Origin: Homalodisca vitripennis
Lineage: Eukaryota > Arthropoda > Insecta > Hemiptera > Cicadellidae
DNA length: 64,000 nt
Reading direction: 5' to 3'
NCBI RefSeq assembly: GCF_021130785.1
Contig: NW_025778866.1
Span: 1 to 64,000, forward strand
The position numbers and the translations under genes are program-made. Positions 11,750 to 23,300 of the stretch are shown in pieces; within the stretch, counting starts at the first letter, position 1; every line of letters begins with the position of its first letter. Below the pieces are notes generated by a model that was not told the DNA's origin, ran no database searches, and saw nothing but the letters and a program-made list of their open reading frames with translations.

Positions 11750-14010
11750 TATTGAGAACCAATGACATAAAATCTAAAACTTTAAACAATAGAAAATATC
11801 ATCTTACAGATTTTCTAACATCTAAATCAATGGTGCAAATACTGTAACGAGTAAAGTTTTCTTTTATGTTTGATTGGTACAAGTTTCCAATGACATGCCT
11901 CTTGAAGGTTCTAAATTTAGTGATTTTTCTTTCTGCAGTTAACCTGAGGGATGTAGAAACACCTTGCTACCACGGAGGGGATTTAAGAACAACGAGGATA
12001 ACGAACTGCTGGAGGCCCTGAATAAACTATAAACATGGAAATCTCTGCCAACAACTACTCCTATCCTAAATAATGGTAAAAATGTTTCAAACATGGAATT
12101 AAAACGGTTTTAAATTGTCATATTAGATTTAACAAGCTAGATGGTACAGGAAGAAGACTGTTCGTGGGAATTTCTTTTCAACAACACCGATTGACTTTTC
12201 ATAAATTCTCTATTGGACTCTACAGGTTGCTGATAAAGGTACTCAATAAGAAAAGGCAAGGTAATAAAGCAAGGGCTTTGTTCGTGATTATTACTACCAA
12301 TAATTATTAATTTCTTGAGAAAATGTTCAATGACAACTTGCTTTGAAAAAACATTTTACAAAAACGTTATCAACACGACTAGAAGAGCTTTCTCTGTAAG
12401 AGCTGTTAGATAAAAAAAATTGCGGGGATGAGATCTCTCTTTATAAAAAATATGGAACAATTGCCATCAAGGTAAAGGTGCTAGAACCCAGTTCGACTGA
12501 AGGTTTACAATCCTCCGGCAGAATATATGAGGATATATGGAATGTGTTGCAGTTGATTCAGGGATTATATGCGGATTGTAAATATCGGAGGTTTCTTTAT
12601 AATAACTAACCATTAAAGTTTGTGAACTTCAGTAAATTAAAGCATCAACATGAAGATACCAAAGTGGTTTTAAATTAAAAAATACATATTACTAATTTAT
12701 TATTGGTAACAGTTTATGAAGTGTTGAAAAAAAAGCATCTCATACTCGGGAAACTGTAGAAATGTTTAGGAAAACGTTTTAAAGTTTTAAGAGGATTTTA
12801 AGGGGAACACAACCAAAGTATGCTTCTCTTAATTTTAATATACTTAAATAATTACAACTTTTAATATATTGTCTTAGAACGATATTACCTAGAATAGAAG
12901 GACTAGAAGAAGGTCTAGTCAGAAAGTACTTATTCAAAGTATCAAGATGAAATAAATATCCAAACGGAAAGAGATTCACAGTAGTTAGATAGCGGTTCAA
13001 GAGGGACTAATGAGTTCTTAATGATATTCAAATAATCTTAATTTTTCCGAGAATTTCTACTTCGCCTTACAGTTTACTTTCAGTTTTAAGCACTATTTTC
13101 GTTACAATTTAGTTTAAATAAATATACAAACTTATTACCATAAAGCTTTCCAACTGTATCTTGGAAATTGAAAACGAATTAAAATTAGAATTTAACGTTT
13201 GAAGCATTCATGTAATTTGTTTAATTGAAGAATTAAACTATTGATTTTTTTTATTTAAAATTACGCTCTTATCTCTTGCAACTGTACGAAAATATAAATT
13301 GCTAGAGACAGAATTTCACATTTTAAATCAAATATACTTCCCAGTAAGTCTGAATACAACACAGAAAACATAGTTAAAGGCTCGCAATATACATTAACAA
13401 GGTGATAATATTTTAAGCTCTTATGACCAATAGTTTTAAGTTGTAGAAATAATTTTTTTAAATGTATATCAATATAAAAAAATAATATTGATGATATTTA
13501 AATAATTCCATCAATGTTAATGTACAAACATGTACTCAAAGTTGATATTATCTCACAGATTCTGAATGTGACAACAGAAACATGTTATTTGTTTATATAA
13601 AATATACCAAGAAATATTATTTTGGTTTATTTTCCATGTGAAAAAATATCCTGGAGTATAACTACCGGTCGGGCAGTTCCAGTAGTGGAGCGGAGGCGCG
13701 GTGCAGAGAACAGAGAACACTTGATAACAATTCTCGGTGTTACATACATAATTTTGTTATTAGTTTTATCTCCACTTATGTTTATAGTTTCAATATCAAC
13801 TAATAATATTTTTTATTGAAAATAACCAGGGAAAAATACTTTTTTCGATTTACTTTAAAAAAATATCTATTAATCAACAGTTAATTAACATAAAAGTAAA
13901 ATTTGAACTCAATAAAATAATTTTTCTATAATTTAAACATTTCGATGTAATTACCGATAACTTAAAGTACCGCTTATCTTAGAAAAGGGTTCTTATAAAA
14001 ATTATTTTTT
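11750..14010. other. AT-rich sequence, no gene supported
   Basis: A pyrimidine-rich stretch ending TTTCTGCAG at 11938 is followed by 28 open codons (NLRDVETPCYHGG...), but with no homology I can name it is not supported as an exon. A short GC-richer patch at 13655-13740 is not recognised. The rest is AT-rich. Confidence 0.4.
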
Positions 14011-14029
14011 TTAACCCTCCATCTGATAA

Positions 14030-14088
14030 GATCGCATAGTGCGACTCAATTAGAACCGCCTGTACTGATAGAGTCGCACTGTGCGATC
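14030..14088. repeat. Subterminal 18-bp hairpin of the piggyBac left end
   Basis: Arms 14030-14047 (GATCGCATAGTGCGACTC) and 14071-14088 (GAGTCGCACTGTGCGATC) pair at 17 of 18 positions, with a 23-nt spacer. The hairpin starts 15 bp inside the terminal repeat. Subterminal inverted repeats are known transposase-binding features in piggyBac elements; that role here is inference. Confidence 0.85.
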
Positions 14089-14413
14089 GTTAGTTATCGT
14101 CAAAATACAACTATAACGAGATATGTGATAGTTGTCGTACTTTATATAGTACGAAAGAGGAAGAAATTTCCTTCCTACCAGCATATCTGGAATCGATGTT
14201 TGGAAGTCTTTGGAATGTAGAGGGGATGTAACAATCAGCTGATCTGGACTGCGCCGCGCCGCCCCGCTACTGCACTACGCCGCGCCGCCGCCCGCCACAG
14301 TTACTGTGCCGTTCAGCTGTAGTCGTTTTGGTTTGTTGTTATTGTTGTCGGTACATGTTTGTTTATTGTCTTGGCTGTTATTATCGTTTGTTATATTAGT
14401 GTGTGGTTTTATT

Positions 14414-16291
14414 ATGAGTGAACTTAGCCGTTCTAGTGCGATTAGGCACTGTTTAGATGAAGAGATTAGTGACGCGAGTGATGGTGATGTAAGTAACGCA
14501 TCAGGTGACATTTGGAACAGACTTAGATGACTGTCCCAGTGATAATTCTGTTCATGACTATTCTTCTGGAAGTGGAGAGGAATACAATCCTAATTTGGAC
14601 ACTAATGTTTATACAGATTCAGATGACAACACCACTATTCTGGTAAGAACCTTCATGTTCTAATGTTTCATCTCCAGCTCAACATAGGCCCAGGCCTACT
14701 CATCCTCAGTCTGATGATTCTGATGATGAAACCTAATAATGATCAATTACAGCCACCACAGCAATCTAGAAATTGGTTGCATATCTATCCACCTGAACCC
14801 CCAATGGACATTGAATCTAATTTTCAACAAAGACATACTGGACCGAGAAATTTACCACAAAGAAATAGCTTTACCTCTCACTTATTTTTTTTTATTTTTC
14901 ACAGATACCATTTGGAATTTACTTGTAAAGGAAACAAACAATTATGCTCAGTTACAGTTGACTAACAAAAGAAATTCTGGTACCCTAACCCCACAAAGTA
15001 GATTTAGAAAATGGATTGATGTAACAAAAATTGAAATGAAGCGATACATCGCGTTGCTTATAAACATGGGTCTGTCTTTCAGAAATAACTATGCACATTA
15101 CTGGTCAACCTCAAAATCCCAAAAAATGTCCTTTTTTTCAGAAGTAATGCCTATCAATAGATTTGAATCCATCCGATCATGTTTTCATGATCAGTTCTAT
15201 AATTTCCATACCTAAAGGACAGCCAGGCCACGATCCGTGGTATAAAATTAGGCCATTGTACAATGCGATGAATGACAGCTTCAAAAGATACTTTATACCT
15301 TCTCAAAACATATGTTTGGATGAGTCAATGGTCGGTATGAAGAACCGTTGTTCATATATACAATATCTTCCCAATAAACGCCACGCTTAGATTTGGAATC
15401 AAGAAATTTGAACTCTGTGATAGCCGTACAAAACTATGTCTTGCACTCTGAGCTATACAGTGGTAAAGAGTTTTTGCAAGATGATTCTAATTCTGCCTTT
15501 TCTGAGAAAGTAGTACTACATATTATGAACAAATGTAACCTACTGGATAAATACTACCACCTATACACCGACAGCTACTATACTAAAATACCTTTGGCTG
15601 AAAAACTTTTGGAAAAGACAAACTTACATAACTGGCACCATAAATAAAAAGATCCAAAGACATATATCCAAAAACCTTATTCAAACTAAATTAGCACCTA
15701 CAGAAACATATTTATTACAGACGGGACAAAACACTACTAGTTGGATACAAACAAAAAAAGACAAAGAAAGCCTGTATAACTTGCTGTCAACTGCACTTGT
15801 CCGCAGAGAATGTATTGATCAAAAAGCAAAAAAAAGTGCTATTGAAGCAATCAAACCTAAAACTCATAGGAGAATATAATTTGAATATGGGGGGAGTTGA
15901 TGCAAAGGACAAGTCTATCTACCATTTATCTTAGCTCAAGAACTACAAAAAAATACTGGAAAAAAAAGTTGTTTGATAATTTTCTTGACATGGCACTTTT
16001 GAACGCTTACATACTTTACAAGAACAATACTGACAGACCTTTGACTCGACACAACTTCACGGTGAACATTAATAGAATCACTTGTAGATGAGGAATTGCC
16101 ACAACAACAAAATAATCCTCTTCCAATTGATATACTGCCTGGTCCAGCTGGTGATGTAGGGCACAATCTGGTGAGACTTACTGGGGTAAAAACTCAGGAA
16201 ATGTATTGTCTGTTCAACACCTCAAAAATCATCCAGAAGTAGATACTGGTGTCCAGGATGTCAATGTGGAGTGCACCCAACAATGTTATAG
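14414..16291 (+). pseudogene. piggyBac transposase, multiply frameshifted
   Basis: The likely start is ATG at 14414 (MSELSRSSAIRHCLDEE...), giving an acidic Asp/Ser/Glu-rich N-terminus like those of many piggyBac transposases. The frame breaks at about 14530 and the protein continues in other frames. The DDE core is recognisable: ICLDESMVGMKNR with catalytic Asp at 15319-15321, YTDSYYTKIPLAEKLL with Asp at 15570-15572, and NMGGVDAKDK with Asp at 15899-15901. A C-terminal Cys/His-rich zinc-binding domain is present (CIVCSTP... then YWCPGCQCGVHP), ending at the stop codon 16289-16291. Further breaks lie near 14880, 15215, 15390 and 15645, and between 16090 and 16190. All three catalytic residues survive while the frame does not, so the copy is dead but fairly recent, or the sequence carries indel errors. 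Confidence 0.93.
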
Positions 16292-16975
16292 CGGCTTAAA
16301 AACACCGTGTAAGACCTACAAGAAGTGGAAGGAAGAGGATGAGAAGAGCAGAGGAGTCAGGATCTGAGTCGGACTAAATGTATTTTGAGTAATGTAGATA
16401 TGTATATAAAGAGTTATATTTTTTTCTCATGGTTTAATTTTGTTATACATTAGATATTTTTATGCTTCTATTTCAACCAAAATAATAACAGTTATGAGTG
16501 GTTTATTTGAGAAAAAAACAATGAAAATTTGAAGTATTACAATAATAGTCCAAATTTTCCCCATGTACTATTTTTTCAATTTTCAAGTTCTCAGTGTTTA
16601 GTGTTTTTACTTTTATAGAAGTTATGTGATGTGTTTTCAAACTCAGAATTTAAATTAGGAACATTTTGTATATTTTGGAATTTAGATTGCAACAAGTTAG
16701 TGTACATATATATCACCTCAATGTTGAAAGTTTTTTTTTTTTTTAATCAATCTGCCCAGCTGAAAAGAAAAAATCTTTTTTGAAAAAAATAAGGTAAGTT
16801 TTTGTTTTTGTTACTAGCTTGTAGAACATATTATTACAAACAAATTTGATGTATAACACTTGGTATTTTCTCACTGTTTTTATATTTTTTTATAATTTTT
16901 TTTAGCAAACCATGTAAATGGCTTGAAAACGCCCTATCATTTTAGAGTGAAATAGTCATCAGATGGAGGGGTTAA

Positions 16976-17884
16976 TAAAATAAATTATATAGGATAACTT
17001 TTTGAATCAAAAAAAAAAATCGAACTTAACATTAAGCTTTCTTGTAAAACTTAAAATAACACAAAAATGTTTAATTCAATTGAAAATAAAATGTATTTTT
17101 TATCAATTGTAAGTGAAGCTATACAAAACTGAATTAAAAACTTTACTAAACACTTTCTCGTACCTTTAGTGTCCACTTCCTGTTACAGATTCAAAGTGAA
17201 AACTGCAATTAAAATTTATTCGTGAAAAATGTATTTACTGTAAACTTGAAATTTTGATGTATTAAATTTAATATGACTGTTGAATAGTAAATTTATATTG
17301 CAAGTAACCTTTAACTAATATTAAAATCGATAACTTTATATTAATAAATCTTGATACAACTTGCATTCCCTTGCAATCTTGTCATAATTATTTATTGGTC
17401 TCCTAATCTTCTTAATTCCAATTTTTATCAAAATAATACAGTATTCCCTGTAAAATAGAGCTAACATTAGTTAAAAACTCATTATCCATATAATAATCAT
17501 AATTCAACAAAATTAAAACTTTTACTTTCACAAAATCGCCGCCGATATGGTTAGGAAAAAGAACGACCACTAATATAATCTCATGAACACTAAAAAAGAC
17601 GCCGGGATTCATGAGTCGGAATTTTATAACCGACCCCATCCAAACCAAAACTACCTCATCACCGACGCCCTTCATTGACTTCCGATTATCTAAATCAAAA
17701 GGCTAGAGAAACCCCAATTATTGTAACCAGTCGACTTTAAGATATATCGTTTTCTTTCTGTACCGTTCTTTCTGTCGTGGACCCATTCTTGAGAAATTGC
17801 ATTTTTTATTTTACCTATGTTTTGATGAATCTACATATATTCTAAAGTTTTTCGTATATATTTTCTCTATAATTATTTATTAAT
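16976..17884. other. AT-rich sequence, no gene supported
   Basis: The 87-codon minus-strand frame at 17412-17675 is hydrophobic and has no recognised domain. Nothing else supports a gene. Confidence 0.4.
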
Positions 17885-18114
17885 TTTTTTTTAAGGAGAG
17901 GCCGATCTCCTTTTAAGCCTTATTTTGTCCGCCCTCATGGGCCACTGGCCTGTGCGAGGATCTTATCAAACAGAATAAGGGGGAGAGTCGATACAGTACA
18001 AGGTCGATGGTACTGGTACAAAGTGCAATGGTCACTGACAGGATTTGAACCTGCGTTATCTCTAACTCAGACTCAAAGTCCAACGACTTAGACCGCTCGG
18101 CCATCGCCACTCCC
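17885..18114 (-). mobile_element. tRNA-derived SINE
   Basis: Read on the minus strand, the element starts GGGAGTGGCGATGGCCGAGC at 18114. It has an RNA polymerase III A box TGGCCGAGCGG (18093-18103) and a B box GGTTCAAATCC (18041-18051) about 41 nt apart. The head resembles a class II (Leu/Ser) tRNA. The acceptor arm does not pair (the GTGGCGA side against CAGTGAC) and the anticodon loop is off, so it is not a working tRNA. An unrelated body of about 150 nt follows. It ends in a small stem (AAGGAGA/TCTCCTT) and a run of A (T17885-17892 on the plus strand). Head, body and A-tail in this order define a tRNA-derived SINE of about 230 bp. Confidence 0.82.
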
Positions 18115-19399
18115 AACGTAATTAAAGTTGTATTTACATTTTTAGTAAATTCTACAGCACGAATAATTACTCTCTACAATATAGAGTGAAAATAATTGTG
18201 TGTATTTTAATTTTTAAAATGTATTTTTGAATAGTTATTCAACTCCAATGTTATATCTTAAGTTTCAAATAGGATACTCAGGGGATATTTACAACATTAG
18301 CACTAATACTTGTTTGAGTATGTTAGAACAAACAGAACTTTGCACAGGCCATTCCTCAGTTTATTTCTTTTTGTTTAAAACTTCCTCTATTCCTGCTGAT
18401 AGTTTACGTAATAGAAACATCTCTAGTATTAGATTATATAAAAACTACCTGTTGGTAATAGTGTAGTTTAAGATACAAAATCACAAAACCATTATTGATC
18501 TGTAAATACAGCTGCAAAAGAAAATGTATACCTATATAAGAGCTGGTTCTTAAGATTCCTCATCTTGCACTAAACTCCGTGACACACCTGCTACGTGTGC
18601 CAAGTGTAACCAATCCCGTCATACAGGGGATGCTCCGTTTAAAAAATAACAAAATCAACGATTTACGCGTTCCGCATCCAACAGACAACCATAACCGCAA
18701 CCCCAACCACCTAGCGTGAGTGACACAGCCGTGTGAAGCTGGCGGCACCTATTAAAAAAAAACAACTTTAAAACACGTTGCAATCCGTTTGTTTACCGTT
18801 TGTTTTAATATATTCAGTGCTTGCTAGCATTCATATTTATTAACAACACAAAGTGGATGCCTCTAGCCATGTGCTAACTAAATCTTGTGCTTAGTGCGTG
18901 GTCAGGACTCTTTATAGCTATTCGTTACATATTTAATTTGGGTATTAATGTGCAAAATAAAAAAAACCAAAGTATGCGTTGCTAGATTGTTCTATTGGGA
19001 ACTAATTTAGTTTCACATTTTCATGTTATTGTTGCAAATTTCTTTTTTTAATTAATTAGGTTGTTTTAGAACATTATATAGCTAAAAACATAAAATTACA
19101 ACTAAAATCATGTAATTGAGAGAATATAAATCAAATTAAAATACATCTTTCATTTACATTATTTACATAAAGCTATTTTTAGTACTAGATGACATTTTAC
19201 AGACTGAGACCAACGTGAATAGAAGACATCAAGTGTACAATTAGCAATATTGCGAAGAGTAGTCTTATGGTTGAATCCTTTATTTTACCAGGAAAATCTG
19301 GTCCTACCTAAAACCTGAGGACCGAACGCTACTTTTAGTCGTAGACTACTTTAAATAATAGTTTATAATTATAACGACCAAATATTAATCAATGGTGAA
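18115..19399. other. AT-rich sequence with one GC-richer patch, no gene seen
   Basis: A patch at 18575-18755 has higher GC and a 62-codon minus-strand frame with no recognised domain. The remainder is AT-rich, with no RNA gene or TIR found. Confidence 0.4.
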
Positions 19400-19535
19400 T
19401 GCAGGGTGATTCACAAATATATAAAGAAACTGTAAGTGCTCATTCTAAATGTAAATAAATAGACACATTTTATACAATCATGGATCCGAAAATGCTTTGT
19501 TAACGAGTTTACGCCTAGAGAAAGATTTAACCCAG
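19400..19535 (-). repeat. Dispersed repeat family A, copy 2 (inverted)
   Basis: It begins GCAGGGTGATTCAC and ends with CGTTAACAAAGCATT-like and AAATCTTTCTCTAGGCG-like words when read on the minus strand. These match the two blocks at 2058-2206, in inverted orientation and with substitutions. Confidence 0.6.
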
Positions 19536-20404
19536 ATTTCAGCACATTATCAATAACGAGATTCTTTTAATGTAGATTAATATTTTCCATGTTTCCCTCT
19601 ACAATAATATCATGTTGGCAAGAGTATTCATTTTGAAACTGCGCTAGGAAGTGATCCTATTTTCCATTACGTAAGAAATGTAGCGATCATTTATCTAGCA
19701 TATGGAATTCTGTGATAAGGGTAACTTAAAGTTGCCTGTGTTTTTCAACATCGGCTATAGCATTGCCTTCATATACACCATAATAAACACCATATTGGCG
19801 TATTCCAAACTTCCAAATAAGTGTAAAATTACTACTTCAATAATCTAATAAGTACTACGGACAAAGTAATACTTCCACAGACTGAAACTCAATACTACGA
19901 ACAGAACAGTACGCATAAAGAATGAAACTTATTTTTTGAACTGTCAAAATTATTTTATTTCTAAAACTTTTAACCCAATTTTTGTTGAAAAACTGCTTAT
20001 TGTATTGTCAATTATGAAATACAATTTTCCCGCAAAACATTACCCCGCAATAACGCTATCTGAAAATGGATCCATAACAATATTGTGTGTGAAACCGCGG
20101 GTTTGGGTTCAAACAGAGTCTATTTTCAAATTTAATTTTCGCTGTGTTCAATTTTTACATTAATTTATTTGATAAAATCTGAAGATTTATTTCATATTCT
20201 ATTTACATTCAGTTGGATTATTATAGTTTTATTACGATTTCGTAAACTATTATTATCACATTCATTTTTTATTGCATAGTAAAAATTGCAACTAAAAAAA
20301 ATTAATCTTACTTAAAAATTATTACAGATTAAAATGTTTACGTTTCATCATTTTCATTTTCTTCATAAAGAAAATAATGGTACCTAGTTCTTATTTCTAA
20401 TATT
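19536..20404. other. AT-rich sequence, no gene seen
   Basis: The plus-strand frame 19936-20163 has no domain or codon bias that supports it. No structural repeats were noticed. Confidence 0.4.
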
Positions 20405-20700
20405 AAAATTCTAATGTTTTCTGTATACGTTATAAAAGTAGTGATAGGAATAAACGTCTTCAGAAAGCTGATAATTAGTTGGTCTTAAAATAATAATACA
20501 CAAAACGTCTGACAGTTCATAGAATATACTGTTAACAATTAGCTTAGATTTATCTCAACAACTTATTGGACAGCTGTGAGTACTTATCAGTCTTTGTCCA
20601 TTACGAATAATGTATTTGCCTACAGCGAGACTCTTTCTCTGATTGATTTACATTTATTTTATCGCACATTTTACTAAATCTCAATAAAGCATTACAGTAT
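20405..20700. repeat. Dispersed repeat family B, part 2, second copy
   Basis: Aligns with 8220-8520 in the same orientation through AACTTATTGGACAGC, TTTGCCTACAGCGAGAC and ATCTCAATAAAGC. Confidence 0.7.
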
Positions 20701-21029
20701 GTTCTCTTAATTTAAAAAAGGTTACAAATTAAGATCTAAGGTATATGGGCTCATGCAATATAATCTTAACTTGTGAACAAGTGCAATTTACGTGGTATTA
20801 AATTTAGAACGATAACTAAAACACGTTAATTATTTTCTTTGGCAATGTGAATACATCGAGATCAAATATTTTAAACAACCGTTAGTAGGAAAATTTAACT
20901 AATTGAATATTCTACAGTGTGATGCAATAGAAAGAAAGTATTATATTATACAACCAACATATTGATAATTTTAATTGAGCTTGTTTATGGAAATATTCAA
21001 TGCACATCGAAGTAAAACATCATAAAAGT

Positions 21030-21235
21030 TCATATTGGCATCCAAATCACAAATATGGAATCGTAAAATACTCCTTCTCTTAATAGGACTGATATGAATT
21101 CTCCAAAGAATCTGACGTATATATATATAGCAATACAATATATATATATATATATATATATAGTATATATATATATATATATATATATTGTATTGCTATG
21201 AGGATTTCCTAATACTGAGTAACAGTTCACTGTAC
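21030..21235. repeat. Family B part 1, second copy, interrupted by a TA hairpin
   Basis: Blocks at 21030-21075 and 21199-21232 match 7200-7330. Between them lies a TA microsatellite (about 21118-21188) whose outer edges are the inverted words ATAGCAATACAATAT and ATATTGTATTGCTAT. The whole tract can therefore fold into one long stem of about 36 bp per arm. The interruption is absent from the copy at 7.2 kb. Confidence 0.65.
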
Positions 21236-21736
21236 AGTACGGTGGTGTTTCAGAATTGTCACGTACTACACTACCGACTTCAGATATTATGATGTGGACT
21301 AATCGTGACCGCTTTTATTCCTTAAGGGATCACTATAAAAATATTTAAATCAATATGATTTGACATTATTAATAAGTTAAGAAAATGCAGTCATGCCATC
21401 GTTACCATTATCAAAGGTGTTAGCAATATGAATACGCTAAAATATTGACATATTTTAAAGTGACCATCAACATCTACGCGTGAACCGCACAGTTCGGTAC
21501 GGCATAGTGGACTCAGGTAGTGGACCATGATTAATGCAGATAAGCTCTCTGAGGAAGGGCTGCTGTGCCACACCACACCACTGATATAATTAATTGTGTC
21601 CTTGCTGACTAATCATCACCTGAATGCTTTTGCGGTAACGTACAATTAATTCATTTCTCGTCAATAATGGCTGAGCATAGGGTGTATACGAATTTTGTTT
21701 GTTTGTTCTACTTTAAACTAGAATAATACACTTTTC

Positions 21737-22277
21737 TGTAGAATAAACGTTCAATTACGAAAGAGCGGTGTGATATATTGTTAAATACATCGTATATTGT
21801 GAAATTTCTGTATAATTTAATAAATTATTTTGTATACTATTTTACAGAACGATGGTAAACCAGTACATCTAGGTAGTGCATTGCCTCTCTTGCAGTATCG
21901 CCGTATATATCAGCATGTAATATAATATGAAGTAGGTTATAGGATAAATTTTTTTAAATTAAGTACGATTACGTGTGCTAAATATAATATGCAAAGCTCA
22001 ATAAAATATACAGTACAGCTTTGCATATTATATTTAGCACCTAATCGTACTTAATTCAAAATAAATGTATACTATAACCTACTTCATATTATATTACATG
22101 CTGATATATACGGCGATACTGCAAGAGAGGCAATGCACTACCTAGATGTACTGGTTTACCATCGTTCTGTAAAATAGTATACAAAATAATTTATTAAATT
22201 ATACAGAAATTTCACAATATACGATGTATTTAACAATATATCACACCGCTCTTTCGTAATTGAACGTTTATTCTACA
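21737..22277. repeat. Long near-perfect palindrome, 262-bp arms
   Basis: The left arm, 21737-21998, starts TGTAGAATAAACGTTCAATT. The right arm, 22017-22277, is its reverse complement with only scattered differences, for example near the centre (AAATTTTTTTAAATTAAG against its partner). The spacer is 18 nt (21999-22016). No coding capacity and no obvious target duplication flank it. Confidence 0.92.
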
Positions 22278-22347
22278 AGCTCAATAAAATATACAGTACA
22301 GCTTTGCATATTATATTTAGCACCTAATCGTACCTAATTCAAAATAA
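22278..22347. repeat. Partial direct copy of the palindrome centre
   Basis: The 70 bp directly after the right arm repeat 21995-22064 (AGCTCAATAAAATATACAGT onward) with one substitution. This places a second copy of the spacer and of the start of the right arm beyond the palindrome. Confidence 0.9.
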
Positions 22348-22349
22348 AG

Positions 22350-23300
22350 TTCCAAAAAAGCTTTATTCAACAATACAAATCTGCCTTTGATTTCTTGCTT
22401 ATATTTTTTACGTATTATAACAAAATCACAAAATATACACATGCAGTGAGTTTTTCCATGTCATTCTGTGATCAAAAATAACGTCAAAATACTTCTAAAC
22501 AATTGTTTCCTCTATACTTTCGCATGTACAAAATTCATCAAGATAATTTCTACCATTATAAATGATCAGATTTTGATAGTTGTAATCAGAAACAAAGTGG
22601 AAGAGTAATATTAAAAACTTAGTTTTTGAGTTATTTAGCGTTTAAAAATTTTGATAGAGCCATTTATTCAATGTCACAAGATCACTCTGAGCTTTTATTG
22701 TTACTTCTGTCCAGTTTTCACCTTTTAAAAAAACTGACGAGTCATTGGCAAATAAAAAATTTTCATTTAAACTTATTTTAGAAATATTATTGATATAGAT
22801 TTAAAATAAAATCGGTTCGAGAGTACTTCCCTGAACAACACTAAAATCTACTGACAATTTGTCAATAGCCATCCCGCACAAAAATACTTATTGTGTTGTA
22901 TCAGTTTCAATGTACTAAAAAGCATTAAGTTTGTTTATAATTTGTCACTTTTCACCGAGTCAAACGATCTCTTAAGATCGAGAAAAACAAGCTTATATCG
23001 ATAACCTCTTTGAATGCTGACATTAGTTTGTTTCTTTAAATCAATTAGGACATTGTTTATACTTTTATCTTTTCTGAACCCACACTGACAGTCACTTAAA
23101 ATATTGTGTTGATGAAGATAAGATAATAACTGTTCTTTAACTGACCGTTCTTAATACCTTAGAAAAATCGCTGAAAAGGGAAATCGGTCTGAATATATTT
23201 TTGTTAGTAAATTAGTTTTATTTGGGTAATGGGAATACCTAAGTCATTTTAAAATAACGAGAAAATACTGGATATAATATTTTGATAGTAAACGGAACAA
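22350..23300 (-). pseudogene. LINE reverse transcriptase fragment, minus strand
   Basis: Minus-strand translation, with frameshifts, gives the palm of a non-LTR reverse transcriptase in the correct order. A piece like HNILSDCQCGFRKDKSINNV lies near 23060-23110, and a block like YKLVFLDLKRSFDSV near 22970-23000. Near 22810-22850 is a STLEPILFQIYINNISKI-like piece, and the catalytic box reads FLFANDSSVF at about 22732-22760. After it, KYFDVIFDHRMTW (about 22440-22490) corresponds to the YLGV region. The usual F/Y-A-D-D box reads F-A-N-D, so the first catalytic Asp is lost. The endonuclease, ORF1 and 3' tail are not seen; the fragment starts right beside the palindrome. Domain order supports one decayed jockey/CR1-type copy. 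Confidence 0.8.

Larger units (their letters stand above)
14011..16975 (+). mobile_element. piggyBac-family transposon with TTAA target duplication
   Basis: The left end at 14011 reads TTAACCCTCCATCTGA. The right end at 16960-16975, reversed, reads TTAACCCCTCCATCTGA. The ends match apart from one C, and both carry TTAA, the target site that piggyBac transposases duplicate. The element proper is 14015-16971. It encloses a plus-strand transposase with all three family aspartates but several frameshifts. A GC-rich CpG-dense patch at 14245-14300 precedes the start codon and may be the old promoter (inference). The 3' non-coding part (16380-16960) is AT-rich. Total length of about 2.96 kb is normal for an autonomous-size piggyBac element. 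Confidence 0.95.

Noticed and set aside
11587..11847. Open frames across the GT repeat (poly-VC and poly-TH)
   Set aside because: Both strands are open only because of the dinucleotide repeat; there is no domain and no splice context.
17412..17675. Membrane protein gene from a hydrophobic 87-codon frame
   Set aside because: Hydrophobic residues are expected from AT-rich chance frames. No start context, homology or splice signals support it.
18030..18114. A class II (Leu/Ser) tRNA gene on the minus strand
   Set aside because: A and B boxes are good, but the acceptor arm halves do not pair, the anticodon loop cannot be set cleanly, and the sequence continues into a SINE body with an A-tail.
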